The notes below the pieces were generated by a model. It saw nothing but the letters and a program-made list of their open reading frames with translations. It had not been told where the DNA came from and did no database searches. A stretch of 64,000 nucleotides of DNA from VRUE01 sp047519745 (GTDB taxonomy: Bacteria > Actinomycetota > Thermoleophilia > Solirubrobacterales > 70-9): positions 43,945 to 107,944 of the forward strand of contig JAPVSJ010000021.1 of the NCBI GenBank assembly GCA_047519745.1, in the 5' to 3' direction. Shown piece by piece: positions 7,997-17,159 of this stretch. Position 1 is the stretch's first letter, and each line of letters opens with the position of its first letter. The position numbers and the translations under genes were made by a program.

Positions 7997-9547
7997 GCGC
8001 CGCCTCCGCGTGGCCAGCCACATGACGGCGCCGATCGCGCCGATCCCGGCCAGCTGCACCGCGTACATCGACGGCGGCGTCCACGGCCCCGCCGCCATGT
8101 AGTAGGCCTGGGCCGGGAACTCGGTCAGCTTCCCGAGGTCGTTGCTGAGATTGCCGATCGGCAGCCAGATCCGGCTGAGCACGATGGAGAGGCCGAGGAA
8201 GGTGAGGATCGAGGCCTTGGAGAAGCCGAACAGGCGGCGGAAGGCCAGCACCCCCGGCAGCACGAGGAACGCGTAGGCATCGCTGATCTCGCGCGGCTGG
8301 GTCAGCAGGGCGGCGAGCAGGGCGCCGCCGACGATCGCCGCCATCGCCGGTCCCAGCCGCCAGCTGTCGGCCGCTGCCCGCGGCAGGTCGGCGAGCAGGG
8401 CGAGCATGAGCAGGCCGTAGTAGCCGACGAAGAGAACGATGAAGAGGCCGGGGTCGAGGCTGCTCGACCAGAACGCTTCTTCGAGCAGGCCCCCGGTGTT
8501 GAACCCGGGCCGGCGGGCGATCGCGGAGGCGGCGATCAGAACGCCGCCGAGGACCGCGACCGCGAGCAGGAGCCTGCGGATGCGTATGGAGAGGACGATC
8601 TGCCTGAGCTCGCGCAGGCCGCCGGCGGGGAGCAGGAAGGCCACCACCGCGAAGACGTAGAGACCAACTACCGCGGCGCTGAGCGGAAAGACCGGGAGCT
8701 GCGGGGTGTCGACGACGTTCAGGTGGGGGCCGAGTTGGATCGCCGTCAGCACGCCGACCGCGAGGATCGCGGCGACTGCGCCGACGACGATGCCGAAGTC
8801 AGGCGGTCTCCATCTGGCGGGCTTCCGGTTAGCGTCATCGGCCGCCAGCAAGTCCGCGGCATCGGCGGGGGGTGGGAAGAGGAGCAACAGGGGACCGACG
8901 GCGAGGTGGAGCGGCCAGGTGAAGCAGGCGGCGACGACACAGGCGACGAGCGGCACCGTCGCTCCGCGCAGCCAGAGGTAGAGGCTGAGCGCGCCCAGGG
9001 CGAGCGCCACCTGATCGGTCGAGACCGGGTAATAGCCGCCGGTCCTGAATATCGAGAAATTGACCATGAGGCCGATCGTGCCGACGATCTTCGCCCTGTC
9101 GCCGAGCCCGAGCAGGCCGGCGCTGCGACACCAGCAGAAGGTCGCGACCCCGAACATCAGTGCGTCGAGTCCGGCAAAGACGCCGATCACGTGGCTGTTG
9201 GTCGCCGATAGGCCGAGGACCTGCAGGCCCAGCCAGGCCAGGCCGGACGGCACCAGGCGGTACGCGTAGTAGGAGTCGATGCCGGTCAGGGTCGGGCCTT
9301 CGTAATGGCCGAGGCCCGGCGGGATGACCGCTCCGTGCCCGAATACCGCCGAGGGGAAGTTCCTCGCCAGCTCGCCGTAGAAGCGCCCGTCGAAGCCGAA
9401 GCCGCCGCTCCAGTTGGTGCGGTCGTCGAGCAGGTAGAGCAGCGCTCCGATCGCCACCGCGGTCAGTGCCAACGACCAGTCGAGACCCTCGCCGCGAAAA
9501 AGCGCCGCGCCGCGGCGAGGGGGCGACGAGGCCTGTCGATCCAGCAT
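7964..9547 (-). CDS. Multi-pass membrane protein of the polysaccharide locus
   Basis: 527 residues with roughly ten or more hydrophobic spans, beginning LDWSLALTAVAIGALLYLL and ending IGAIGAVMWLATRRRR. A long, partly aromatic loop after the first span (NWSGGFGFDGRFYGELARNF) resembles the first extracytoplasmic loop of GT-C glycosyltransferases or similar polyprenol-dependent proteins, but I cannot assign a family. The ATG at 9547 is preceded by TAGGGT and a 7-nt spacer (leaderless pattern). Longer readings run into the GNAT gene. The 3' end overlaps the convergent aminotransferase by 33 nt. Confidence 0.7.
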   Translation of the reverse strand: MLDRQASSPPRRGAALFRGEGLDWSLALTAVAIGALLYLLDDRTNWSGGFGFDGRFYGELARNFPSAVFGHGAVIPPGLGHYEGPTLTGIDSYYAYRLVPSGLAWLGLQVLGLSATNSHVIGVFAGLDALMFGVATFCWCRSAGLLGLGDRAKIVGTIGLMVNFSIFRTGGYYPVSTDQVALALGALSLYLWLRGATVPLVACVVAACFTWPLHLAVGPLLLLFPPPADAADLLAADDANRKPARWRPPDFGIVVGAVAAILAVGVLTAIQLGPHLNVVDTPQLPVFPLSAAVVGLYVFAVVAFLLPAGGLRELRQIVLSIRIRRLLLAVAVLGGVLIAASAIARRPGFNTGGLLEEAFWSSSLDPGLFIVLFVGYYGLLMLALLADLPRAAADSWRLGPAMAAIVGGALLAALLTQPREISDAYAFLVLPGVLAFRRLFGFSKASILTFLGLSIVLSRIWLPIGNLSNDLGKLTEFPAQAYYMAAGPWTPPSMYAVQLAGIGAIGAVMWLATRRRRSAEVADPEAG

Positions 9548-9592
9548 CGCCGGGACCCTAGACCACCCTCCCGGCGCGATAGCGTGGCGACC

Positions 9593-10321
9593 ATGCAGAC
9601 GCTCCCGGTCGCGCTCTCGCCCCTGGACTCCGAGCGGTTCGGAGTCGTCGCGGCCCGCGCCGGCGAGGTCGCGGCGAACGACTTGCCGGCGCTCCTGGGG
9701 TTCTGCGAGGAGCACGAGGTCGAGCTGCTGATCGCCCGCTGCGACGGCGCCGATCTGGGGGCCCTGCGAGCGTTGACCGCCGCCGGCCTGGCCGCGCTCG
9801 ACGCGCAGATCGTCTTCGAGGGCCTCCCCGACGCGGCACCGGATTCCAGATTCCGTCCCGCTACCGCATCCGATCGCGACGCGATCGCCGCTCTCGCCCG
9901 CGTCTCGTTCGACCGCTACCCCGGGCACTACCAGGCCGATCCGCGGCTCGACCCAGAGGCGTGCGCCGAGGGCTACGTGGACTGGGCGCTGCGTGGCCTC
10001 GCGGGAGAGGCGGCCGACATCGTCTTCGTCGCCGAGGCCGCCGGCGAGCTGGAGGCATTCGCGACCGTGGAAAAGCACGAGGACGACGTGATCGTGCAGC
10101 TCGCCGGGGTTGCCGAGTCCGCCCAGGGCAGCGGCCTGCACACGGGGGTTCTCCGTCACGCGATGGCCTGGGCGGCGGAGCGTGGGGCCAGCGGGATGAT
10201 CGCGATCACCAGCCATAACAACCTCTCCGCGCAGCGCAACTTCATCAAGCTCGGCCTACGGCCGGTGGCGAGCACGATGACCTTTCACGGTTGGCGAGAC
10301 CAGTTCTTCCCGGCGCGATGA
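9593..10321 (+). CDS. GNAT-family N-acetyltransferase
   Basis: 242 residues. Acetyl-CoA-binding GNAT features are in the C-terminal half: IVFVAEAAGELEAFATVEK, then VIVQLAGVAESAQGSGLHTGVLRHAM, where the QGSGLH segment takes the place of the usual pyrophosphate loop, and NNLSAQRNFIKLGLRPV at the end. The N-terminal ~85 residues form an additional domain, as in enzymes that acetylate the amino group of dTDP-amino sugars (for example FdtC/WecD-type partners). With two sugar aminotransferases in the locus, that role is plausible but unproven. TAGCGT (9580-9585) sits 7 nt before the ATG. The stop overlaps the next gene's start (ATGA). Confidence 0.8.
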   Translation: MQTLPVALSPLDSERFGVVAARAGEVAANDLPALLGFCEEHEVELLIARCDGADLGALRALTAAGLAALDAQIVFEGLPDAAPDSRFRPATASDRDAIAALARVSFDRYPGHYQADPRLDPEACAEGYVDWALRGLAGEAADIVFVAEAAGELEAFATVEKHEDDVIVQLAGVAESAQGSGLHTGVLRHAMAWAAERGASGMIAITSHNNLSAQRNFIKLGLRPVASTMTFHGWRDQFFPAR

Positions 10322-11514
10322 GTCCAGTTGCGATCGAGGTCACCGGGGTGGAGAAGACGTTCCGGATCCCCACTAATCGGGTGGACTCCCTGAAGGAGCG
10401 CCTGACTACCTTCTCCAAGCAGGACTACCGCGCTCTGCACGCTCTGCGCGATGTCAGCTTCGAGGTCGAGCGCGGCGAGTTCTTCGGCATCGTCGGTCGC
10501 AACGGCTCGGGCAAGAGCACCCTGCTGAAGATCCTCGCCAGCATCTATGCCGCCGATGGCGGGCGGGTGCGGATGGCGGGCCGTCTCGCCCCCTTCATCG
10601 AGCTCGGCGTCGGCTTCAACCCCGAGCTGACCGCGCGTGAGAACGTCGAGTTGAACGGGGTGATGATGGGCCTGACGCGCCGCGACGCGCGCAGTCGCCT
10701 CGGCGCCGTGCTCGAGTTCGCCGAGCTCGAGGAGTTCGTCGACCTCAAACTGAAGAACTACTCCTCGGGGATGCTCGTCCGCCTCGCCTTCTCGGTGATG
10801 ATCCAGTCCGACGCCGAGATCCTCCTGATCGACGAGGTGCTCGCCGTCGGCGACGCCTCCTTCCAGCAGAAGTGCGCCGACGTCTTCTACGAGATCCGCG
10901 ACTCCGATCGGACCGTCATCCTCGTCACCCACGATATGAGCGCGGTCGAGCAATACTGTCACCGGGCGATGCTGCTGCACGACGGCGAGCTGAAGGCGAT
11001 CGGGGATCCCGGCGAGGTCGCGCGCAGCTACCTACGGCTCAACTTCGAGCAGGCGCCAGGCGGGGCGGACGCGGACATGGGCGGGATCGCCGACATCACC
11101 CTCGCCGACGTCTGGCTCGAGGACGAGGCCGGCAGCAGGATCGTCAACGTCGAGGCGGACTCGCCGGTGCGCTTCGGCGCCCTACTGGAAGCGCAGCGGA
11201 CGGTCGAGGGGCCGAGCTTCGGCTTCATCTTCGCCAACGAGGATGGGGTCGAGGTGACCGGCTTCGGGCTCGGCCTGCCCAAGGACGCGCCGGACCGGCT
11301 CGAGGCCGGCCAGCGAGTGCGGCTGAGCGGAACCGTTGAGAACCGACTCGCGCCGGGGCGCTACGTGGTCAAGTGCTGGATCCACCGCGAGAACAACTAC
11401 GCCAACCTCGTCCTGCACTCGCCGCACGTGCTCGACTTCGTCGTCTTCGGCAAAGAGGCGGCCGGCGTCGTCTCGCTCGACCACGAGATGACCGCCACGG
11501 TGGAGGGTCCGTGA
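10318..11514 (+). CDS. Polysaccharide ABC exporter, ATP-binding subunit (Wzt/TagH-like)
   Basis: 398 residues. The ABC domain (about 1-240) has Walker A GIVGRNGSGKST (57-68), the signature NYSSGM (148-152), Walker B EILLIDEVLAVGD (168-179) and the H-loop LVTHDMS. The N-terminal part (RVDSLKERLT) is typical of Wzt/TagH/KpsT proteins. Residues about 260-398 form a beta-rich C-terminal domain like Wzt-C, which in homologues binds the capped end of the glycan. It energises export of a lipid-linked polysaccharide with the permease that follows. Both junctions are overlapping stop/start pairs (ATGA and GTGA), so the unit GNAT-Wzt-Wzm is translationally coupled. Confidence 0.92.
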   Translation: MSPVAIEVTGVEKTFRIPTNRVDSLKERLTTFSKQDYRALHALRDVSFEVERGEFFGIVGRNGSGKSTLLKILASIYAADGGRVRMAGRLAPFIELGVGFNPELTARENVELNGVMMGLTRRDARSRLGAVLEFAELEEFVDLKLKNYSSGMLVRLAFSVMIQSDAEILLIDEVLAVGDASFQQKCADVFYEIRDSDRTVILVTHDMSAVEQYCHRAMLLHDGELKAIGDPGEVARSYLRLNFEQAPGGADADMGGIADITLADVWLEDEAGSRIVNVEADSPVRFGALLEAQRTVEGPSFGFIFANEDGVEVTGFGLGLPKDAPDRLEAGQRVRLSGTVENRLAPGRYVVKCWIHRENNYANLVLHSPHVLDFVVFGKEAAGVVSLDHEMTATVEGP

Positions 11515-12362
11515 ACGCCGAGCCCGTGACCGCGGAGCTGCGCGAGGTCGGTGGGCCTTCGGCCCTCGGCGGCGGCTGGAGCCGCTTCTTCGAGCTGCTC
11601 TGGCTGATGTCGGTGACCGAGTTCAAGAAGACGTTCTTCGGCACCGCGCTCGGTTACCTCTGGTCGCTCGTCCGGCCCCTGCTGCTCTTCGCCGTGCTTC
11701 TCCTCGTCTTCACCCGGATCGTCAAACTCGGCAGCGAAGTCCCGCACTACCCGCAGTTGCTCCTCTTCAACGTCGTCCTCTTCGGCCTCTTCCAGGAAGC
11801 CACCGGGGGAGCGGTTTCGTCGGTCCTCGCGCAGGAGGGAATAGTGCGCAAGACGCAGTTCCCCCGCCTGGTCATTCCAATCGCGGTGGTGCTGACGGCC
11901 TCCTTCACCCTTGGCCTCAACATGATCGTCGTGCTCGCCTTCCTGCTCGCCTTCGGCGTCGGCCCGTTGTGGACCTGGTTGCTCTTTCCGCTGATCCTGC
12001 TGCCGCTGCTGATCTTGATCTGCGCTCTGGCGATGCTGCTCGCCGCGCTCAACGTTCGTTTCCGCGACGTGGCGATCATCTGGCTCGTAGCGGCGACTGC
12101 ATTGAACTACCTCACGCCTGTCATCTACCCGTTGAGCATCGTCAGCGGAACGCTCAAGCACCTATTGGTCGTCAACCCCCTGACGCCTATCTTCCAGCAG
12201 GCTCACATCTGGATGATCGGCCCGCAAAAAACCGAAAGCGTGTATGCCGCCGCCGGTGGGCCGCTGCCGCTGATCGCCGCGGCGTTGATCTACGTCGGCG
12301 TCTGCGTGGCGGGCATCTGGGTCTTCAACCGCGAGGCGCCGCGGATCGCCGAGCAGCTCTGA
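11511..12362 (+). CDS. Polysaccharide ABC exporter, permease subunit (Wzm/TagG-like, ABC-2)
   Basis: 283 residues from the GTG at 11511, which overlaps the stop of the ATPase gene. The topology is that of ABC-2 permeases: an amphipathic N-terminal part (LLWLMSVTEFKKTFFGT), then about six transmembrane spans (LFAVLLLVFTRIV; LLLFNVVLFGLF; FTLGLNMIVVLAFLLAF; LILLPLLILICALAMLL; YLTPVIYPL; the last near AALIYVGVCVAGIW). The motif VNPLTPIFQ is common in this family. It forms the membrane channel for glycan export with the 10318-11514 ATPase. Confidence 0.92.
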   Translation: MNAEPVTAELREVGGPSALGGGWSRFFELLWLMSVTEFKKTFFGTALGYLWSLVRPLLLFAVLLLVFTRIVKLGSEVPHYPQLLLFNVVLFGLFQEATGGAVSSVLAQEGIVRKTQFPRLVIPIAVVLTASFTLGLNMIVVLAFLLAFGVGPLWTWLLFPLILLPLLILICALAMLLAALNVRFRDVAIIWLVAATALNYLTPVIYPLSIVSGTLKHLLVVNPLTPIFQQAHIWMIGPQKTESVYAAAGGPLPLIAAALIYVGVCVAGIWVFNREAPRIAEQL

Positions 12363-12403
12363 GCGCCGGCCGCTACTTTGCTCTTGCGGGGCGTTTCAGG
12401 GTG

Positions 12404-13507
12404 ATGCCTTTGATCCGAAAGCCGATATTGCTCGTCGTGGCGCTGGCCGCGCTGCTCGGTGTGCCCGCGAGCGCCGTCGCCGGGCCGCCCGCCCCCCCCG
12501 GGTTCACGGTCGGGATCTCTCCGCAGACGCCGGCCGGCGCTGCCGACTACTCGCTGATGGCCGAGGCTGGAATCAAGAGCCTGCGCCTCCCCCTCGGCTG
12601 GGGAAGCGTGGAGCCTCAGAGCCCATACTGGGCGCCGCCCGACTGGTCGGATTTCGACCGCTCGGTGACGCTCGCCGCCGAATATGGCATGCGGGTCTTC
12701 CCCTTCGTCTGGGGAACGCCGTCCTGGGTCGCCGGGCAGCCCGGGGTGGAACCGGTTCGCAGCGGCTGGGCGGGTCGCGCCTGGGCCTCGTTCCTGCGCC
12801 AGGCCGTCGAGCGCTATGGCCCCTACGGCAGCTTTTGGCGCGAAAACCCCGAACTGCCCTTCCTGCCGATCCACGCCTGGGAGATCTGGAACGAGGAGAA
12901 CATCGTCACCTTCTCGCCCCGGCCCGATCCCTCGCGTTACGCCCGGCTCCTGCGGATCGCGGGCCGCACGATCCACGAAGCGGACGGAGGCGCCAGGGTG
13001 ATCCTCGGCGGGCTCTTCGGCCGCCCGCTGCAGGTCCCGCCCAACGTTCCCTCCGGCGCCTTCCTCGACGGGGTCTACCGGGCCGGCGACGTGAAGCCCT
13101 TCTTCGACGGGGTGGCGCTGCACCCTTACGTCGCCGATGCAAGGGCGATGGAACCGCAGATCCGCAACCTGCGCCGCATCATGCGTCGCCACCGCGACGC
13201 CGCGACGCCGCTCTACGTCACCGAGATGGGCTGGGGCTCCGACAGCTACCAGTCGCGCTGGGAGCGCGGCATGTGGGGGCAGGCTCGCGAGCTCGACGAG
13301 GCGTTCTCGATCCTCACCGAACACCGCCGCGCCTGGCGCGTCGCCGGCGCCTGGTGGTTCACCTGGGCCGATGCCGGCCGGCTCTGCCAGTTCTGCGACT
13401 CGGCGGGCCTGTTGACCGGCAACCGCGAAGCCAAGCCCGCCTGGTACCAGTTCAACCTCTGGACCGGCGGCGACGCCGAAATCGTCCCGCGGGCTAACTT
13501 CGAATGA
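12404..13507 (+). CDS. Secreted glycoside hydrolase, TIM-barrel (GH39/GH5-like), paralogue 1
   Basis: 367 residues. Signal peptide: PLIRKPILLVVALAALLG, with a likely cleavage after ASAVA (near 24-26). The catalytic domain shows two carboxylates typical of clan GH-A: the acid/base Glu in AWEIWNEENIV and the nucleophile Glu in LYVTEMGWGSDSY, with WRVAGAWWFTWADA as the last barrel strand. A CQFC motif lies near the end. It probably cleaves or trims an exopolysaccharide outside the membrane. GTG at 12401 is an equally good start. It follows the exporter by 41 nt. A second copy with the same layout lies at 28050-29168. Confidence 0.82.
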   Translation: MPLIRKPILLVVALAALLGVPASAVAGPPAPPGFTVGISPQTPAGAADYSLMAEAGIKSLRLPLGWGSVEPQSPYWAPPDWSDFDRSVTLAAEYGMRVFPFVWGTPSWVAGQPGVEPVRSGWAGRAWASFLRQAVERYGPYGSFWRENPELPFLPIHAWEIWNEENIVTFSPRPDPSRYARLLRIAGRTIHEADGGARVILGGLFGRPLQVPPNVPSGAFLDGVYRAGDVKPFFDGVALHPYVADARAMEPQIRNLRRIMRRHRDAATPLYVTEMGWGSDSYQSRWERGMWGQARELDEAFSILTEHRRAWRVAGAWWFTWADAGRLCQFCDSAGLLTGNREAKPAWYQFNLWTGGDAEIVPRANFE

Positions 13508-14258
13508 GGTTGACCGAGCCGATGCGGCGCATCGGATACTGGTCGTAGGGAACGTCGCCGCGGCGCCGGTTGTGTTCCTCGGGTGAGACGAGGTAGGTCT
13601 CCGGGTCGTCCTTCATCGCCGCCAGCCGCTCACCCAGTTCCTCTGCGGAGAGCCCGAGGGCGGCGACGATGCGCTCGAGCCGCTCGCGGTGCTCGTCCGC
13701 GCCCCAGCCGGCGAGCACGTGGTCGACAGCGTGGATCGACCAGCCGCCCGTGGCGGCGACGAGCTCGCGGCTTGCGGCGAGCACGGCGTCGATCCGCTCC
13801 AGTGGCGCTTGCTGCAATACCGAGATCGAGTAGACGGCGGCGATGTCGCCGAGCGCCTCGCTCGGCGGAAACCGCTCATGTACGAAGCGCAGGCTCGGAA
13901 AAGCCTCCTGGTAGCGGGTGAAGTCGCGTGGGCCGGCGCCGCTCCTGTCGTAGGGGTCGACGACCGTCACCTCGTAGCCCAGGCGGGAGAGCATGTCGGC
14001 GACGAACGGCTCGCCGGCGTCGATCTCGGCGATGCGAGCGCCGCGTGGCACGTTGCCGAGCATCGCCTTGACGATCCAACATCGCTGCAGGTCCCGAAGG
14101 TCGAACCCCGTCACCGCCAGGCTCGGCATGTGGTCCGCGCTGTCGGTCAGGTCGCGCACCGTCCCGTAGGAGATCGGCGGCGCCGGGAAGGCGCCCTCGT
14201 AGCGCTCGGCGACCGGCCAGAGCGCGTCCTGCTCGATCGTCCAGCCCGCGGCGCTCAT
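13494..14258 (-). CDS. Methyltransferase-like Rossmann protein
   Basis: 254 residues. The core RGARIAEIDAGEPFVADML, VTVVDPYDRSG and ALGDIAAVYSISVLQQAP follows the order of class I SAM methyltransferases, but motif I has AEIDAG instead of the usual EVGCG, so SAM binding may be altered. A tail with DPETYLVSPEEHNRRR and PYDQYPMRRIGSVNLIRS looks conserved-protein-like. It overlaps the next gene (14255-15439) by 4 nt and the convergent hydrolase by 14 nt, and belongs to the leftward glycosyltransferase operon. Function within glycan synthesis is inferred only from context. Confidence 0.65.
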   Translation of the reverse strand: MSAAGWTIEQDALWPVAERYEGAFPAPPISYGTVRDLTDSADHMPSLAVTGFDLRDLQRCWIVKAMLGNVPRGARIAEIDAGEPFVADMLSRLGYEVTVVDPYDRSGAGPRDFTRYQEAFPSLRFVHERFPPSEALGDIAAVYSISVLQQAPLERIDAVLAASRELVAATGGWSIHAVDHVLAGWGADEHRERLERIVAALGLSAEELGERLAAMKDDPETYLVSPEEHNRRRGDVPYDQYPMRRIGSVNLIRS

Positions 14259-15439
14259 GCCGCGGCACCAACCGGCGGGCCGGCGGCGATCGCAGCGCGC
14301 AGGAACTCGGCCAGTCCTTCGGCGTTCGCCCGCCAGCTCAGCCGCTCAGCGGCGAAGCGCCGCGCGCCGGCGCCGAGGCGCTCGGCGAGGTCGCGATCGG
14401 CGAGCAACTCCTCGACCCGCGCGACTATCTCGAGTGCGTTGCCCTGCTCCAGCAAGAGCGCGTCCTCCCCGTGCCTCAGGTCGTTGCCGATGTTGCAGTG
14501 CGGCAAGATAACCGGCCGTCCCATCGCCAGGAACTCGGGAAGCTTGGAGGGCAGCCGGTAGCGGTTGAACTCGTCCGGCGGGCCAGGTTGGACGTAGGCG
14601 TCGGCAACCGCCAGGTAGGCCGGGATCTCCCGCCAGGGGATTGGGCCCAGCTCGATCGCGTCGTCGCTGAGCGCCCGGAAGGCAGTGGGGTCGACCCCAC
14701 CGAACTCGCTGTACCCGATCCGAACCAGGCGTACCGGGCGCCCCCGCCGGCGCAGCAGCTTCGCGGCCAGGTAGAGGCTCATCATCTCGTGCTGGTTGGC
14801 GTAGTGGATCGTGCCGTGGTAGACGAGGACGAACTCCTCGGGCTGCAGTCCCAGCCGCTCGCGCGGTACGGGCTCCAGGTCGGGGCGAAAGCGATCCAGG
14901 TCGATTCCCGGGCGAACGACGCTGTGCGGCCGCCCGGCGACGTTGAAGTCGTTGAGCGCCTCGGTGATCACGCTGATCGCTGCGGCACCGGCGAGGAACT
15001 CCCGGTGGTGGGTGGGATGGATCTGGTCTTCGGTCGTCAGCCGGTCCTGCTGGCGCAGGGGCAGCCGCTCGAGCTCCGCCAGCGTCCTCCCGGTCGCGGA
15101 TTCGAGCAGCAGCTCCTCGTTGTCCTCGAGGTGGATCGTGTAGGGGACGCCGAGGCGGCGCACCGCCTCCATCGTCAGCAGACGCACGCGCTCACGCGGC
15201 GTCCAGCCGATCACGATCGTATCCGCGGGCTCGCGTTGCATTTCGCTCAGCTTGCGATCGAGCCCGTCGTGGGAGATGCACTCGAAGCGCGGCTCGCCCA
15301 CGGCGCTCATCCGCGCCGGGTCGCCCTGGCCGGCCAGGGTCACCTCCCAGCCGAGCTCGGTCAGCTCGTTGCCGAAGTGGAAGGCCTGGATCGCGCTGTT
15401 CACGTCGAACGGCCCGAAGTAGACGAACAGCGCCCTCAT
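14255..15439 (-). CDS. Family 4 glycosyltransferase
   Basis: 394 residues in a GT-B layout. The N-terminal domain starts MRALFVYFGPFDVNSAIQ. The C-terminal Rossmann domain shows EEFVLVYHGTIHYANQHEM, ELGPIPWREIPAYLAVADA and the donor-binding region NRYRLPSKLPEFLAMGRPV, followed by LLEQGNALEIVARVEELLAD. These are the usual GT4 landmarks (the EX7E region is modified to a P-x-KLPEF form). It would retain sugar stereochemistry. It overlaps both neighbours by 4 nt (translational coupling). Confidence 0.82.
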   Translation of the reverse strand: MRALFVYFGPFDVNSAIQAFHFGNELTELGWEVTLAGQGDPARMSAVGEPRFECISHDGLDRKLSEMQREPADTIVIGWTPRERVRLLTMEAVRRLGVPYTIHLEDNEELLLESATGRTLAELERLPLRQQDRLTTEDQIHPTHHREFLAGAAAISVITEALNDFNVAGRPHSVVRPGIDLDRFRPDLEPVPRERLGLQPEEFVLVYHGTIHYANQHEMMSLYLAAKLLRRRGRPVRLVRIGYSEFGGVDPTAFRALSDDAIELGPIPWREIPAYLAVADAYVQPGPPDEFNRYRLPSKLPEFLAMGRPVILPHCNIGNDLRHGEDALLLEQGNALEIVARVEELLADRDLAERLGAGARRFAAERLSWRANAEGLAEFLRAAIAAGPPVGAAA

Positions 15440-17157
15440 CGTCGCTCCAGCGGCGCCGTCGCCCTGTAGACCCGCTCGCGCCAGGCGGCGGGGACGTAGT
15501 TGGCCAGCTGCTGGCCAAAGCCACGATTGAAGTAGGGGTCGCCGCGCTCGAGCTCGTCGTACCAGCAGTCGACGAAGAGCGCCCGGTCGACGATGTCGGT
15601 GGCGGCACGCCGCGCCGCCGGCAGGCGGTGGTTGACCAGTCGCGCCCCCGGCGCGTAGACCGAGCTGAGGCCGCGCTGCGCCAGTCGCTGGCAGAGGTCG
15701 TAGTCCTCGTACTGGGAGGCGTAGAACTCGTTGAAGCCCCCCTCGCGCTCGAAGTCCGCGCGGGCGATCAGCAGGCAGTCCGAGCTCAGCGCCGAGACCT
15801 CGCGCGCGCAGGGCAAGGTCCCGTAGTACGGGTCGCTGTCCACGGGGAAGCCCGCCAGCATCGGACTCGCCGGCTCGCGCAGGCCGATCGCGATGCCCGC
15901 CTGGTCGACGAGGCCGTCGGGGCGGGCGAGCAACGGCCCGGCCGCGCCGACGCCCGGCAGGCAGGCGTGGAGCATCAGTTGCTCGATCCAGCTCGGCTGG
16001 ACGACCTCGAGGTCTTCGCTGAGGAAGAGCAGGTAGTCGCCCGGCGCCTGCGCGGCGCCGCGATTGTTGGCGGCCGCCCGGTGGAAGGGTCCCGGCTCAC
16101 GCTCGACGACGGCGATCTCGAACGCCGGGTACTCAGTGAGCTCGCGCAGCGAGGAGAGCAGGCGTTCGAGGCCGCCGCCCTCGCGCTCGGCGGCGATGAC
16201 GATGCCGACCGTGGCGTTCGGCGCCGAGCCGTTGCGCGGTGCCAGCACGGCGCGATGGGGGATCGCCGGGTGGGGGACCGACCTGGCCGCGACGCCAAGC
16301 CGCTCGAGATGCTCGCTGACGGCTCGCGTCTGCAGCTCGGCGACGTCGTCCTTCTGATCGGTGCCGGCGGCGATGCTGCCGGGGATCGCCCGCCAGTGGT
16401 AGAGGGTCTGCGGGATGTGGTGGATGCGGTCGGTGCGCTCGGCGACGCGCAGGAAGAACTCGAAGTCCTGGATCGTGTCGAAGCCGGAGTCGAAGCCGCC
16501 GACCGCCTCGGCCAGCGAGCGCCGCACGACCAGTAGGTGGCCGATGTACATCGCGCCGAGCGCGTAGACGGGCGACCAGTCGGGCTTCAGGAAGGGGTCG
16601 ATGCGTACACCGTGGGGGGTGATCTTGTCCGAGTCGGAGTAGATCGCGTCGAGCGAGGGATCGGCGGCGAGCGCCTGGGCGAAACGCAGCAGCGCGTCGG
16701 GCGTCAGCTCGTCGTCGTGATCGAGGAAGCCGACGAACTCGGCCTCGCACATCTCGAGGCCGGCGTTGGTCGCGGCGGCGATGCCGGCGTTCTCGCTCAG
16801 TGGCTTGAACTTGATCCGCGAGTCGGCTTCCGCGTAGGCCGCGATCGCGGCGCTCAGCTCCGGCTGGCCCGAGCCGTCGTCGACGATGCACAGTTCCCAC
16901 TCCGGGTAATGTTGGCCGCGCACCGAGTCGACCGCCCGCCGCAGGTAGCGCAGCTCGGTCCTGTAGGTCGGCATGACGAGCGAGAACCGAGGCCGCGGCT
17001 GCAGGGCCTCGACTTCCTGGCGGGCCGCTTCGCGGCGTGCCCGGGGGCTGCTGAGGCGAGCCTGCCTGGCCCGCCGCCAGAGATCGCGCAGGCGTCGCAG
17101 GAAGGCGAACAGGCGTGGTGGCAGCAACGACTTGATCGTCCGCAGGTCCCTCGGCAT
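15436..17157 (-). CDS. Family 2 glycosyltransferase, two-domain
   Basis: 573 residues from the ATG at 17157. Residues about 55-270 form one GT-A domain (FSLVMPTYRTELRYLRRAV, ELCIVDDGSG, GFLDHDDELTPDAL, YHWRAIPGSIA). Residues about 315-560 form a second (NATVGIVIAAEREGGGLE, YLLFLSEDLEVVQPSW, YASQYEDYDLCQRLAQRG). This is typical of large O-antigen or rhamnan GT2 enzymes. The frame remains open upstream of 17157 only because of GC bias; the preceding region is used by a separate coiled-coil gene ending 2 nt earlier. It overlaps the GT4 gene by 4 nt. Confidence 0.82.
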   Translation of the reverse strand: MPRDLRTIKSLLPPRLFAFLRRLRDLWRRARQARLSSPRARREAARQEVEALQPRPRFSLVMPTYRTELRYLRRAVDSVRGQHYPEWELCIVDDGSGQPELSAAIAAYAEADSRIKFKPLSENAGIAAATNAGLEMCEAEFVGFLDHDDELTPDALLRFAQALAADPSLDAIYSDSDKITPHGVRIDPFLKPDWSPVYALGAMYIGHLLVVRRSLAEAVGGFDSGFDTIQDFEFFLRVAERTDRIHHIPQTLYHWRAIPGSIAAGTDQKDDVAELQTRAVSEHLERLGVAARSVPHPAIPHRAVLAPRNGSAPNATVGIVIAAEREGGGLERLLSSLRELTEYPAFEIAVVEREPGPFHRAAANNRGAAQAPGDYLLFLSEDLEVVQPSWIEQLMLHACLPGVGAAGPLLARPDGLVDQAGIAIGLREPASPMLAGFPVDSDPYYGTLPCAREVSALSSDCLLIARADFEREGGFNEFYASQYEDYDLCQRLAQRGLSSVYAPGARLVNHRLPAARRAATDIVDRALFVDCWYDELERGDPYFNRGFGQQLANYVPAAWRERVYRATAPLERR

Positions 17158-17159
17158 CT